A stretch of DNA of 44,637 bases from Syntrophorhabdales bacterium (GTDB lineage: Bacteria > Desulfobacterota > Syntrophorhabdia > Syntrophorhabdales > Syntrophorhabdaceae). The position numbers were made by a program, and so were the translations under genes. How positions within the stretch are numbered: the stretch's first letter is position 1; the number at the start of each line of letters is the position of its first letter. Positions 33,012-41,532 of this stretch are shown here, one piece after another. The stretch spans positions 1 to 44,637 of the forward strand of contig JAGPMK010000010.1 in assembly GCA_018052995.1 (NCBI GenBank). The letters are read 5' to 3'. The notes under the pieces are model-generated. The model ran no database searches and was not told the origin of the DNA. It saw nothing but the letters and a program-made list of their open reading frames with translations.

Positions 33012-34927
33012 TAAAGACAACCCCCCTCTGCCCATGTACCATCCTCTGCAGGCAGCGTTATAACGAAAGTCGTTCCAATCCTGGGTGTGCTCTCAACTGA
33101 TATAGTCCCTCCCATTCCATCAAGAAGTTCCTTACATAGCGAAAGACCAAGCCCTATGCCTTTTTTTACCTCCTTTGTGGTGAAGAATGGTTCAAAGATC
33201 TTGTCTATTATAGCACTAGGGATGCCTATCCCATTATCTGTTATATCAATAGAGATAGCCTTGCTTATAAGGGATGTCTTTATGGTTATTGCCGCATCAG
33301 TCCTATTCTCAACAGCATCTAATGCATTTTTGATGATATTCTTAAAAACCTGACGGACAGCGCTTGGGTCGCCTATGGCATAGGGGAGAGAGGGATGGAG
33401 ATTTTTGGTGACCCTTATTGTATTTCCATCTGGTAACATGAATGCAATAATATTCTCTATTAGATTATTAATGTCTATAGGTGTCTTTTCAAGTCCATTT
33501 TTTTTCGGGATATTCAATAGATCATTGATGGCATTTTTACAACGAAATGCCTGTTCCTGGACAATATCAAGACTTGTTTTAAGTTCCTCCAGATCAGATG
33601 GATTCGGTTTGCCCTGAATAATGGTATCAATGGATGAACGGGCAATTTCTGCATAGGCAACAAGGGTGGCAAGGGGGTTGTTGAGTTCATGGGCAACACC
33701 TGCAATAAGCCTGCCAAGGGTAGCCATCTTTATCTCCTGCATGAGTTTTGTCCTTGTCTTAACCTGTTCTGTGGTCTCTTCAATGATGCAGAGGAGTCCC
33801 TCTACAGAACCATCTTTTCTCAATATGGGGACGCCCTTAAAGTCCATGTAGAGATTTCTATCGCCCTTATATGTGACAAACGGAAAATCCCAGAGATGAA
33901 ATGCCTCACCAGCAAGCCCCCTTTTTATAAAATCTGCAAGCCCTGAGCTTATTGTGTATGGATTTTCAAGCCAGTTGAACCCTAAAAGTTTTTTCTCTGC
34001 CTTCTCACCTAGTCCAGAGAGCGCTGCCAGTGCAGGGTTTACACTGGTAAATACCCCATTTTTGTCAAGGGTAAATATAGCAACAGGTGCATTGTCTATA
34101 ATAGCCTTGTTGAATTCGCCTAAGCGCCTCAATTCATCCTCAGCTATCTTCCTTGCTGTTATATCCTCTATAGAACCCTCTTGATAAAGAAAATGTCCAT
34201 CCTCATCATATACTGCACGAACATTTATAGATACCCATGTCTTTGCCTTATCCTTTCCGTATAATTCACATTCAAAACCAATAACCAGGCCCTTTTCCTC
34301 CAAGAGACCCATAAGCCTTTCTCTGGCTGAAGGGTCTACATAGTGTTGATCCCCTAAATTACATATGTTTGTAAGGCAGTCTTCAGGGGAATCGTATCCC
34401 AGCATGCGACTTAACGCCGGATTAACCACGATTAACCTACCCTCACGGGTTGCCTGAAACATCCCCTCCACGGCGTTTTCAAAAATACTTCTGTATCGCT
34501 TCTCTGCATCTATGAGCATCTGCTCTGTTTTTTTCCTTTCCGTTATATCAAGAAGTGTGCCTATAACAGCAGGTTTACCTTCATAAATAGTAGCAGAGCC
34601 ATAGACCTCAGCATAGTATAACTGACCATTTTTTCTTATGCCCCTAAACTCATAGTGTACAGACTCAATCTTTCCTAAAACCCTGCTATGGATATTATCT
34701 CTGACCACAGGCCAGTCTTCAGGATGGACGACCTTATCTGGTCCTATCTTTCCCATAAGTTCTTCAGGCCTATAGCCAAGCGTCTCTGCAAGCTTTGCAT
34801 TGACATATTTAAACACATCATCCTGTATAACATATATGCCTACCACTGATTTCTCAGCAAGGTTTCTGAACTTCCTCTCTGATTCCTGCAGTGCCTTTTC
34901 TGTCTGAATAGTCTTTTTTTTACTCAC
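33011..34927 (-). CDS. Cytoplasmic PAS-domain sensor histidine kinase
   Basis: The 638-residue protein has three PAS domains (about 16-130, 142-260, 270-388) with the usual PAS-associated endings such as GTLLDITERKK. The HisKA motif is LIAGVAHELNNPL with H413, and a HATPase domain holds IKNALDAVENR and the glycine-rich GIGLGLSLCKELLDGMGG. No membrane segments or Cys/His metal sites stand out, so it senses an intracellular small molecule or redox state by its PAS domains. The start is GTG at 34927 preceded by AAGGA. It is followed without a gap by the NtrC-type regulator and is divergent from the hdr/etf operon, which is its probable target. Confidence 0.93.
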   Translation of the reverse strand: MSKKKTIQTEKALQESERKFRNLAEKSVVGIYVIQDDVFKYVNAKLAETLGYRPEELMGKIGPDKVVHPEDWPVVRDNIHSRVLGKIESVHYEFRGIRKNGQLYYAEVYGSATIYEGKPAVIGTLLDITERKKTEQMLIDAEKRYRSIFENAVEGMFQATREGRLIVVNPALSRMLGYDSPEDCLTNICNLGDQHYVDPSARERLMGLLEEKGLVIGFECELYGKDKAKTWVSINVRAVYDEDGHFLYQEGSIEDITARKIAEDELRRLGEFNKAIIDNAPVAIFTLDKNGVFTSVNPALAALSGLGEKAEKKLLGFNWLENPYTISSGLADFIKRGLAGEAFHLWDFPFVTYKGDRNLYMDFKGVPILRKDGSVEGLLCIIEETTEQVKTRTKLMQEIKMATLGRLIAGVAHELNNPLATLVAYAEIARSSIDTIIQGKPNPSDLEELKTSLDIVQEQAFRCKNAINDLLNIPKKNGLEKTPIDINNLIENIIAFMLPDGNTIRVTKNLHPSLPYAIGDPSAVRQVFKNIIKNALDAVENRTDAAITIKTSLISKAISIDITDNGIGIPSAIIDKIFEPFFTTKEVKKGIGLGLSLCKELLDGMGGTISVESTPRIGTTFVITLPAEDGTWAEGGCL

Positions 34928-35234
34928 AGCGGATCCTTTTTGCCTCTATTCTTTCATTGAATGTAGCAATTTAAGTGCCATAACCTCGTATAGGTGATAG
35001 ATACAGATTCATATGCATAGGAAAGAAACATTTTGTTGTATAAATATTGCATAAATTGTATCACTTAAATACATATGTGTAAAGAGGATACAGGGCGAGG
35101 ACTCGATTGAGATGAACCTCCATTATAACAGACTATATTCATTATAAAACCACTGGTTGGTAGGGTGTGGTATAGACATTGCATAGACAATCTTAGCGTT
35201 AAGAACAGATATCTAAACATGAAGGGGTTGTAAT
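34928..35234. other. Divergent control region between the kinase and the hdr/etf operon
   Basis: This AT-rich spacer of about 307 bases should hold the binding sites of the NtrC-type regulator. It contains the sigma-54-like promoter (separate entry), a near-copy of its motif at 35036-35051, two CATATG sites and a repeated CATTATA near 35122 and 35140. No clear long palindrome for the activator was found. Confidence 0.4.
35168..35183 (+). promoter_or_regulatory. Sigma-54-type promoter of the hdr/etf operon
   Basis: TGGTATAGACATTGCA has the required GG-N10-GC spacing and a full TTGCA -12 element; the -24 element is TGGTAT instead of TGGCAC. Transcription would start about 12 bases after the GC, near 35194, leaving some 40 nt to the ATG at 35235. 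A sigma-54 activator is encoded divergently next door, which supports the call. Confidence 0.6.
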
Positions 35235-36329
35235 ATGCAGGAACAGGCAGCAAGCCGCGTCATGGTGTGTATCCAGTGTGGCAAATGCACAGGCGGTTGC
35301 CCTGAATCAGGGAGGACACCTTTCAATATTAGGATGCTCGTGAGGAAAAAACAGTTTCAGTATACAATTGAAGAGGCTATCCCGTGGTATTGCACTGCCT
35401 GCAATACCTGCACCATCCGATGCCCAAGGGATGTGAAGCCGTCTGAGATGATTATAGAGATACGGGCAACCATGGTAGAGGAAGGCAATATACCTGTTAC
35501 AATCCAGAAGGCACTGGAGAATACCTTTGTCCAGAAGAATCCATGGGGCAAGCCAAGGTCAAGAAGGGCTGATTGGGCTGAAAAAACAGATTTCAAGGTT
35601 CCCCATATATCCGAGACAGAGCATAAAAGGCTCTTATTTTCATGCTGTATCCATGCCTATGACCCCAGGTGCATGGTGATACCAGTGAATGTTGCCAGGT
35701 TATTAAACAGGGCAGGTTATGAATTCGGCATCCTTGGGGAGGAGGAATGCTGCTGTGGGAATGAGATACGGAGGATAGGAGAGTCTGGCTTATTTGAGGA
35801 GCTCATGGAGGAGAACAAGGCAAATTTTGAAGAATATGGTATTAAGGAGATAATCGCCCTTTCACCACACTGTATGAATACAATGAAGAATGAGTATGGT
35901 GATATGGGCATAAAGGTTATGCACTACACAGAGGTTTTATCCAACCTCATAGAAGATGGTTCACTGAAGATAGAAAAACCAATAGAAGGGGGCATAATCT
36001 ACCACGACCCCTGTTTTCTTGGCAAACAGAACAATATCTTTGAGCAGCCGAGGGGGATATTAAAGACTTTAAATGGTGCTCACATCCATGAGTTCGCCAG
36101 GTCAAGGGAGATATCACTGTGTTGCGAGGGTGGTGGCGGAAGGATGTTTTTTGATGTGGAGGTTCCATATCAGAGAAATGGTGAGGTAAGGGTGCTCGAT
36201 GCAAAAAAGGCAGGGGCTAACACAATAGCAACGGCATGCCCCTTCTGCCTTATGAATCTTGAGGACCCTGCAAAGGAAAAGGATATTCTTGTGAAGGACA
36301 TATCAGAAATACTATCGGAGGTTATATAG
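35235..36329 (+). CDS. HdrD-like Fe-S oxidoreductase (HdrC and HdrB parts fused)
   Basis: The 364-residue protein begins with two 4Fe-4S motifs (C12, 15, 18, 22 and C53, 56, 59, 63), as in HdrC. Two CCG domains follow, as in HdrB: LLFSCCIHAYD with EECCCGNE and SPHCMNTM, then YHDPCFLGKQ with LCCEGGGG and ACPFCLMNL. In heterodisulfide reductase such CCG domains hold special 4Fe-4S clusters that cleave disulfides; in bacterial homologues the substrate is often unknown. There are no membrane segments, unlike the DUF224 membrane proteins linked to ETF in some syntrophs. The stop is immediately followed by the etfB ATG, so it probably accepts electrons from that ETF. The ATG follows GAAGGGG. Confidence 0.9.
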   Translation: MQEQAASRVMVCIQCGKCTGGCPESGRTPFNIRMLVRKKQFQYTIEEAIPWYCTACNTCTIRCPRDVKPSEMIIEIRATMVEEGNIPVTIQKALENTFVQKNPWGKPRSRRADWAEKTDFKVPHISETEHKRLLFSCCIHAYDPRCMVIPVNVARLLNRAGYEFGILGEEECCCGNEIRRIGESGLFEELMEENKANFEEYGIKEIIALSPHCMNTMKNEYGDMGIKVMHYTEVLSNLIEDGSLKIEKPIEGGIIYHDPCFLGKQNNIFEQPRGILKTLNGAHIHEFARSREISLCCEGGGGRMFFDVEVPYQRNGEVRVLDAKKAGANTIATACPFCLMNLEDPAKEKDILVKDISEILSEVI

Positions 36330-37112
36330 ATGGATATAATAGTTCTTACTAAGAGGGTGCCTGTAACACAGGAGGAGGAGCTAAAGGTTGCCCAGGATGG
36401 CAAATCTGTAGACCTATCGAGGGTGCCTTTCAGGATGAATGACTGGGATAACTATGCTGTAGAGGAGGCTGTAAGGATCTGTGAGAAACAGGGTGGTGCA
36501 ATAACCGGTGTATCTATAGGCGATATGGAATCCGATGAGGTCTTAAGAAGGGCAATAGCCATGGGTGCAAAGGATGGATGTCTTGTGGAGACCCAGGGGA
36601 TTATTCAGGACCCATTTACAAGGGCGGTCCTTATTAAAAATTTTATAGAGAAGGAGGGCATCCCCTTTAATGTTATATTCGGGGGGGTTCAGGCAGAGGA
36701 TGACCAGTTCGGTGTTACCTGTGGTATCCTTGCCGCCATGCTAAAACTTCCCTTCGCATCTATGGTTATAGGTATAGATGAGATACAGGGTGATAAAATC
36801 ATATTGAGGAGGGAGCTCGAGGGTGGTATCCAGGAGAGGATAGGTATAAGGACACCGTGTGTCCTATCCATTCAGAGCGGTATAAACGAACCAAGATATG
36901 TATCCATAATGGGCATAAGAAAGGCATCAAAGGTGGAAAGAAGGTATTTCAAGGCAGAAAAATATCTTGAGGATGGGGCAGGTGCCCTTATTGATGTTAT
37001 AAGATGGTTCTATCCCCCAAAGAAAGAGGGTGCAGTGATGCTTCAGGGTGAGATAGAGGATACATGCAAACAGCTAATAGGGATCCTTAAGGAGAAGGGG
37101 GTGCTACAGTGA
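36330..37112 (+). CDS. etfB: Electron-transfer flavoprotein beta subunit (EtfB), set 2
   Basis: The 260-residue protein starts MDIIVLTKRVPVTQEEELK and has the EtfB core: DNYAVEEAVRI, VLRRAIAMGAKDGCLV, the nucleotide loop FGGVQAEDDQFG, then a signature LEGGIQERIGIRTPCVLSIQSG. The nucleotide loop differs from set 1 and from well-known bifurcating forms, so its second cofactor is open. It follows the HdrD-like gene with no gap and overlaps etfA by 4 nt (GTGA). Set 2 is embedded in an Hdr gene cluster, which suggests electrons flow between this ETF and the Hdr proteins rather than to FixC. Confidence 0.93.
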   Translation: MDIIVLTKRVPVTQEEELKVAQDGKSVDLSRVPFRMNDWDNYAVEEAVRICEKQGGAITGVSIGDMESDEVLRRAIAMGAKDGCLVETQGIIQDPFTRAVLIKNFIEKEGIPFNVIFGGVQAEDDQFGVTCGILAAMLKLPFASMVIGIDEIQGDKIILRRELEGGIQERIGIRTPCVLSIQSGINEPRYVSIMGIRKASKVERRYFKAEKYLEDGAGALIDVIRWFYPPKKEGAVMLQGEIEDTCKQLIGILKEKGVLQ

Positions 37113-38047
37113 GTTATTCATTAATTATCTCAGAGGTCAGAAGAGGTGTTTTTGAGGAGAGAAACCTTGATTCCATAGGTCTTGCCCATCTTTTGAAAAA
37201 AACAGCATTTCTATTGATGCCAGCCGGCGAATATCCTGTTAATGAAAGATGGCAGGATGCGGTTATAAAGACAGACATGAAAGAAGAGGCATTCTCCATG
37301 CCAAAAAATATCTGTCTTCTCCTCGAAAAGGTCATTGGCAGATTTAATATGCCTGATGAGATAATCCTCACCCATTCATCGTCAGGGACAGAGTGTGCAT
37401 CATATATATCAGGATATTTCGGACTTCCTGTGATAACGGATGTAAACGGGATAGATAAGGAGGCAGGAACATTTTACAAGGGTTATTACTCTGATAAGGT
37501 GTATGGTGAATTTTCTATAAAAAAACAGGGTCCTGTTGTCCTTACTGTGAGAAGTGGTGCATTTAGGGATTCTATCGTGGAAAAGGCAGCTCCCTCCAGA
37601 CAGGAGGAGCTTGAGGATATACCTGCAGACAATGAGAGGACATTCATAGAGTTTGTCGAGGAGGAAAAGACAGAGATAGATATAACAAAGGCAGAGTTTC
37701 TCATATCTGTAGGTAGGGGGGTAGGCAATAAGGATGAATTGCCTGCCTATGATGAACTCACCAGCCTTATGAATGCAACCCTTTCATGTTCAAGGCCTGT
37801 TGTGGATAAGATGTGGCTTCCCAAGGCAAGGCAGGTGGGACAGTCAGGAAAGACCGTAAGGCCAAAGGTATATCTTGCTATGGGCATAAGCGGCGCATTC
37901 CAGCATATAGCAGGTATGAAGGATTCTGAGTGTATAATAGCAATAAACAAGGACCCTGGGGCACCCATATTTCAGTATGCCCATTACGGGATAGTGGGTG
38001 ATATGAACAAAGTAAGGGACAAACTTAAGGAACTCCTTAAGGGTTAG
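37109..38047 (+). CDS. etfA: Electron-transfer flavoprotein alpha subunit (EtfA), set 2
   Basis: The 312-residue protein has a clear ETF alpha FAD domain: LISVGRGVGNKDELP, CSRPVVDKMWLP, RQVGQSGKTVRPKVYLAMGISGAFQH and INKDPGAPIFQYAHYGIVGD. The N-terminal half is less conserved than in set 1, and lacks the usual alpha N-terminal pattern, perhaps reflecting a different docking partner. Start is GTG at 37109 overlapping the etfB stop (GTGA), with GGGGGTG upstream. The product forms the second ETF with the EtfB just before it. Confidence 0.93.
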   Translation: MSYSLIISEVRRGVFEERNLDSIGLAHLLKKTAFLLMPAGEYPVNERWQDAVIKTDMKEEAFSMPKNICLLLEKVIGRFNMPDEIILTHSSSGTECASYISGYFGLPVITDVNGIDKEAGTFYKGYYSDKVYGEFSIKKQGPVVLTVRSGAFRDSIVEKAAPSRQEELEDIPADNERTFIEFVEEEKTEIDITKAEFLISVGRGVGNKDELPAYDELTSLMNATLSCSRPVVDKMWLPKARQVGQSGKTVRPKVYLAMGISGAFQHIAGMKDSECIIAINKDPGAPIFQYAHYGIVGDMNKVRDKLKELLKG

Positions 38048-38061
38048 AGGTAGGTGTATAT

Positions 38062-39360
38062 TTGGCTGAGAGGCATGTATTGGTCATAGGTGGTGGTATC
38101 GGGGGTATAACCGCAGGTCTTGAACTTGCCTCCTGCGGTGTTGAGGTCACCATGCTAGAGGAGGGTCCATCAATAGGGGGAAGGATGATACAGCTCGATA
38201 AGACCTTCCCAACCCTTGACTGCTCGTCATGCACCCTTACGCCAAGGATGGTGGAGGTGGCACTTAATTCTAAGATTGAGCTTCTCACCCTTTCAACACC
38301 CATTGAGGTGTCAAAGATTCAAAGGGGTTTTCAGGTAAAGATAAGAAAAAGACCAAGGTATGTGAATCCATCCAGGTGCACTGCCTGCGGATTGTGTTCA
38401 GATGCCTGTGTTATGAAGGGAAGAATAAAGCATGAGTTTGACTGTAACTTAGGTAAGAGGGCAGCTATCTACATCCCCTTTCCCCAGGCTGTCCCACAGA
38501 AATATCTCATCGATGACAAAGGCTGTCTATTCGTATCCAGAGGAAGATGTAAAAAGGCATGTGTTGATGCCTGTGGGCCTGATGCCATAGACTTTTCGGA
38601 AAAAGAGGAGATAATAGAGCGATATTTTAATGCCATAATAGTTGCACCTGGCTTTGACCTCTATGACCCCACAGAGAAAAAAGAGCTTGGATATGGCACC
38701 TTAGATGGGGTTATATCAGGTATAGAGTTTGAAAGGCTCTGCTCAGTTACAGGTCCCACTGCCGGTGAGATAAGATTAGATGGCAGGGTCCCGAAGAGGT
38801 TTTATTTTATCCAATGTGTGGGCTCAAGAGACAGACAGACAAACGCCCGTTTCTGTTCAAGGGTGTGCTGCATGTATACGGCAAAACACGCAAATATCGT
38901 TAGGGATCGGATAAAAGATGCCCAGATATACATATCCTATATAGATGTAAGGGCATACGGCAAGGGGTACGAAGAGTTTTACAGAAATACCCAGGATGCA
39001 GGTGTTTTTTACATAAGGGGCATCCCTGGCGAGATAGTAAAGACAGATGATGGGCTCCTTGTAAGGGTAGAGGATATGTTAAGCGGTGAGATAAGGGAGA
39101 TTGAGACAGATATTGTTATCCTTGCGACAGGCATAAGACCCCATAGAGGCACTGAAGAGCTCTGCAGGATAATGTCCCTTGAGAGGGATGAATACGGATT
39201 TGTCATGATAAATGCCGTTGAGCCATCAAGGACAAATATAGATGGCATCTTTGTATGCGGCATGGCATCGGGACCCAAGGATATAGCAGATACAGTGGCA
39301 TCTGCTGGTGAGGCTGCTGCAAGGTGTATGGAGTATGTAAAAACAGTTGATAGCATATAG
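38062..39360 (+). CDS. hdrA: HdrA-like flavoprotein 1 (QmoA-like size)
   Basis: The 432-residue protein begins HVLVIGGGIGGITAGLELA (FAD). It has the HdrA motif FPTLDCSSCTLTPRM (C54, C57), an inserted ferredoxin-like region (C106, 109, 112, 116 and C155, 163, 167, 171), and QCVGSRDRQTNARFCSRVCC. It ends with the second FAD site near FVCGMASGPKDIADTVASAGEAA. It lacks the C-terminal double ferredoxin of full HdrA; this size recalls QmoA. The start is TTG at 38062, with GAGGTAGGTG upstream; no other in-frame start keeps the FAD motif. HdrA carries the bifurcating flavin in methanogens; here that role is possible but unproven. It lies 14 nt after etfA. Confidence 0.9.
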   Translation: MAERHVLVIGGGIGGITAGLELASCGVEVTMLEEGPSIGGRMIQLDKTFPTLDCSSCTLTPRMVEVALNSKIELLTLSTPIEVSKIQRGFQVKIRKRPRYVNPSRCTACGLCSDACVMKGRIKHEFDCNLGKRAAIYIPFPQAVPQKYLIDDKGCLFVSRGRCKKACVDACGPDAIDFSEKEEIIERYFNAIIVAPGFDLYDPTEKKELGYGTLDGVISGIEFERLCSVTGPTAGEIRLDGRVPKRFYFIQCVGSRDRQTNARFCSRVCCMYTAKHANIVRDRIKDAQIYISYIDVRAYGKGYEEFYRNTQDAGVFYIRGIPGEIVKTDDGLLVRVEDMLSGEIREIETDIVILATGIRPHRGTEELCRIMSLERDEYGFVMINAVEPSRTNIDGIFVCGMASGPKDIADTVASAGEAAARCMEYVKTVDSI

Positions 39361-39408
39361 TGGATGGTGGATGGTGAAGGTAAAAGGCAGGGGTTAATCT
39401 AAGGGGAT

Positions 39409-41082
39409 ATGAAAACAGGGATATTTATCTGTCACTGCGGGCATAACATAAAGGGTACAGTGGATATTGAGAGACTTAAGGAATATTTTGCAGGCCTTGA
39501 TAATGTGACCTCTGTGGAGGACTATCCTTTTATGTGCTCTGAGCCCGGTCAGGCACTTATAAAAAATAATATTGAGAAATACGGTCTTGAAAGGGTCATT
39601 ATCTCAGCATGCACAAAGGCACTTCATCAGGATATGTTCAAAAATCTTGTGAAAGAGGGAGGGCTAAACCCCTTTCTCTTGAGAAGGGTAAGTATCAGGG
39701 AGCACTGCTCATGGACCGGGGAAGATAAGGAAAAAAACACATTAAAGGCAATAAGACTTATTAAGGCAGGGATCTATGCGGGATCCCATTATGAACCCCT
39801 TGAGGAAAAACAGGTTTCTGTAAACAAATCTGCCCTTATCATAGGGGGCGGCATATCAGGGATGAGTGCAGCAGCATATCTGGCAAGGACGGGGATGGAT
39901 GTCTATCTTGTGGAAAAGCAGGATGAACTGGGCGGTCATGTGAGGCTTATAGGGGATGTGTGGCCTGTACGTATAAGGGGCAGGGAGATTACAGAGGGGA
40001 TAGCAGAAGAGTTGAAGGGCATGGAGAATGTCCACATATTTACATCATCCCGGCTTGTCTCTTTTGGTGGATCCTTTGGTAACTATGAGGCCACCATTGA
40101 GACACCTGAAGGTGAGAAAAAAATTATTGTAGGCGGTGTGATAGTGGCAATAGGATTTAATGCCTTTGACCCCACGATTAAACCCGAGCTTCAATATGGT
40201 AAGGACACAAGGGTAGTAACGACCCTTGAGATGGAGGAGGGTATAAGAGACCTCTCATTAAAGGAGGGCGCAAGGGTTGCCATACTCCACTGCATTGGCT
40301 CAAGGGATGAGACAATAGGTAGACTCTACTGCTCAAGAATCTGTTGTATAAATGCCATAAAGACAGCCCAGATAATCAGGGAGAGAATAAAGGATTCCTA
40401 TGTTGAATCCTTTTACATGGATGTTAGGTCTCATCCAAGGGGTGGAGAGGAGTTCTATGAGGACACACAAGAAAAGGGTGTGTTTTTTACAAGGGCGAGT
40501 ATCTCAGAGATTATCCCTGAAACCCATGCCCTTGTGTTAAGGGGTGAGGATACCCTTCTTGGTATCCCCTTTGAGAGGGAGTTTGATCTTGTTGTGTTAT
40601 CTATCGGCATGTCGCCACCTGAAGATAATCAAAAGATAGCGGGGCTTCTAAAGATAACCCTTGATAAGGATAGATTTTTTCTTGAGGCACACCCAAAACT
40701 AAGACCCTATGACACTGCCCTTAAAGGGATATTTATCGCCGGGACATGTTCAGGTCCTAAGGATATGGAGGAGTCAATAAATCATGGCAGGGCATCGGCA
40801 GTAAAACTCTATGGGCTTTTAAACCTTGGATATACATTTATTGAACCCTTTGTAGCCTATGTTGATGAAAAAAGATGCAGTGGTTGCAGGATGTGTGAAC
40901 AGGCATGCGTTGCAAAGGCAATAAAGTTTGATGAGAATCTGCACATAGTGAGGGTAGAAGAGGCAGCATGTATGGGCTGCGGTCTCTGCAATGCCACCTG
41001 TCCCTCTTCTGCTATATCTCTTAAGGGCTATAAGGATACAATGATCGATGATGAGATAAGTGCCCTCATAGAGGCGGTATAG
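39409..41082 (+). CDS. hdrA: HdrA-like flavoprotein 2 (with C-terminal double ferredoxin)
   Basis: The 557-residue protein has the HdrA N-terminal Cys domain (IFICHCGHN; MCSEPGQ; C68 in SACTKALH; REHCSW). The FAD motif is GGGISG (146-151), followed by EKQDELGGHVRLIGDVWP, HCIGSRDETIGRLYCSRICC, and a second FAD site at GTCSGPKDMEESINHGRAS. The C-terminus carries two 4Fe-4S motifs (from C490 and from C521). Together with the MvhD gene that follows, it covers the same domains as QmoB, which is an HdrA-MvhD fusion. It begins after an AAGGGGAT site, 48 nt after HdrA 1. It would be the internal hub linking MvhD to HdrB/HdrC. Confidence 0.92.
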   Translation: MKTGIFICHCGHNIKGTVDIERLKEYFAGLDNVTSVEDYPFMCSEPGQALIKNNIEKYGLERVIISACTKALHQDMFKNLVKEGGLNPFLLRRVSIREHCSWTGEDKEKNTLKAIRLIKAGIYAGSHYEPLEEKQVSVNKSALIIGGGISGMSAAAYLARTGMDVYLVEKQDELGGHVRLIGDVWPVRIRGREITEGIAEELKGMENVHIFTSSRLVSFGGSFGNYEATIETPEGEKKIIVGGVIVAIGFNAFDPTIKPELQYGKDTRVVTTLEMEEGIRDLSLKEGARVAILHCIGSRDETIGRLYCSRICCINAIKTAQIIRERIKDSYVESFYMDVRSHPRGGEEFYEDTQEKGVFFTRASISEIIPETHALVLRGEDTLLGIPFEREFDLVVLSIGMSPPEDNQKIAGLLKITLDKDRFFLEAHPKLRPYDTALKGIFIAGTCSGPKDMEESINHGRASAVKLYGLLNLGYTFIEPFVAYVDEKRCSGCRMCEQACVAKAIKFDENLHIVRVEEAACMGCGLCNATCPSSAISLKGYKDTMIDDEISALIEAV

Positions 41083-41130
41083 GTTGGAAATAGTGGATAG
41101 GGATGATGAAATTGTTCAGGGAGGTTAGGT

Positions 41131-41532
41131 ATGGAGGAAGATGATAAAGGATCTCTGGAGATAATAGGATTTGCATGCTCATACTGCTCATTCAAGGCAT
41201 CGGAGATGGCAGGAAGCCTGCGTATGAAGTATCCAGAGGGTATTAAACTTGTAGAGGTTCCCTGTTCCAGCAGGGTTGACCCTGCCTTTATTATAAAGGC
41301 ACTGAATGAGGGCGCAGATGGTGTATTTGTTGCAGGCTGTCATCCAGGAGACTGTCACTTTATAAAGGGAAACTATTACACCAGGAGGAAGATAGCTGCA
41401 CTTAAGGAGATGCTTGATGTCTTTTCCATGAAAGATAAACTGAGACTCTTCTGGGTGAGTGCCTCTGAGGCAAGGAGGTTTGTTGATAAGGTTTCTAATC
41501 TGTATAATGAGATAAAGGGAAAGAAGAGATGA
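41131..41532 (+). CDS. mvhD: MvhD-family electron-transfer protein
   Basis: The 133-residue protein has the MvhD pattern: IIGFACSYCSFKASEMAG (C16, C19), VEVPCSSRVDP (C45), VAGCHPGDCHFIKGN (C70, C75) and an ending LRLFWVSASEARRFV. In methanogens MvhD binds a 2Fe-2S cluster and passes electrons from hydrogenase to HdrA; here no hydrogenase is present, so the donor is probably the FrhB/FdhB-like protein or ETF. All Cys are standard Cys, not Sec. It starts after an AGGTTAGGT site and overlaps the next gene by 4 nt (ATGA). Confidence 0.92.
   Translation: MEEDDKGSLEIIGFACSYCSFKASEMAGSLRMKYPEGIKLVEVPCSSRVDPAFIIKALNEGADGVFVAGCHPGDCHFIKGNYYTRRKIAALKEMLDVFSMKDKLRLFWVSASEARRFVDKVSNLYNEIKGKKR

Noticed and set aside
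35036-35051. Second sigma-54-like element TTGTATAAATATTGCA
   Set aside because: It lacks the essential GG of the -24 element (TTG instead of TGG) and lies far from any start codon.
38062-41532. Search for Sec codons in the HdrA and MvhD genes, as seen in some relatives
   Set aside because: All expected ligand positions are ordinary Cys codons and the frames contain no internal TGA.
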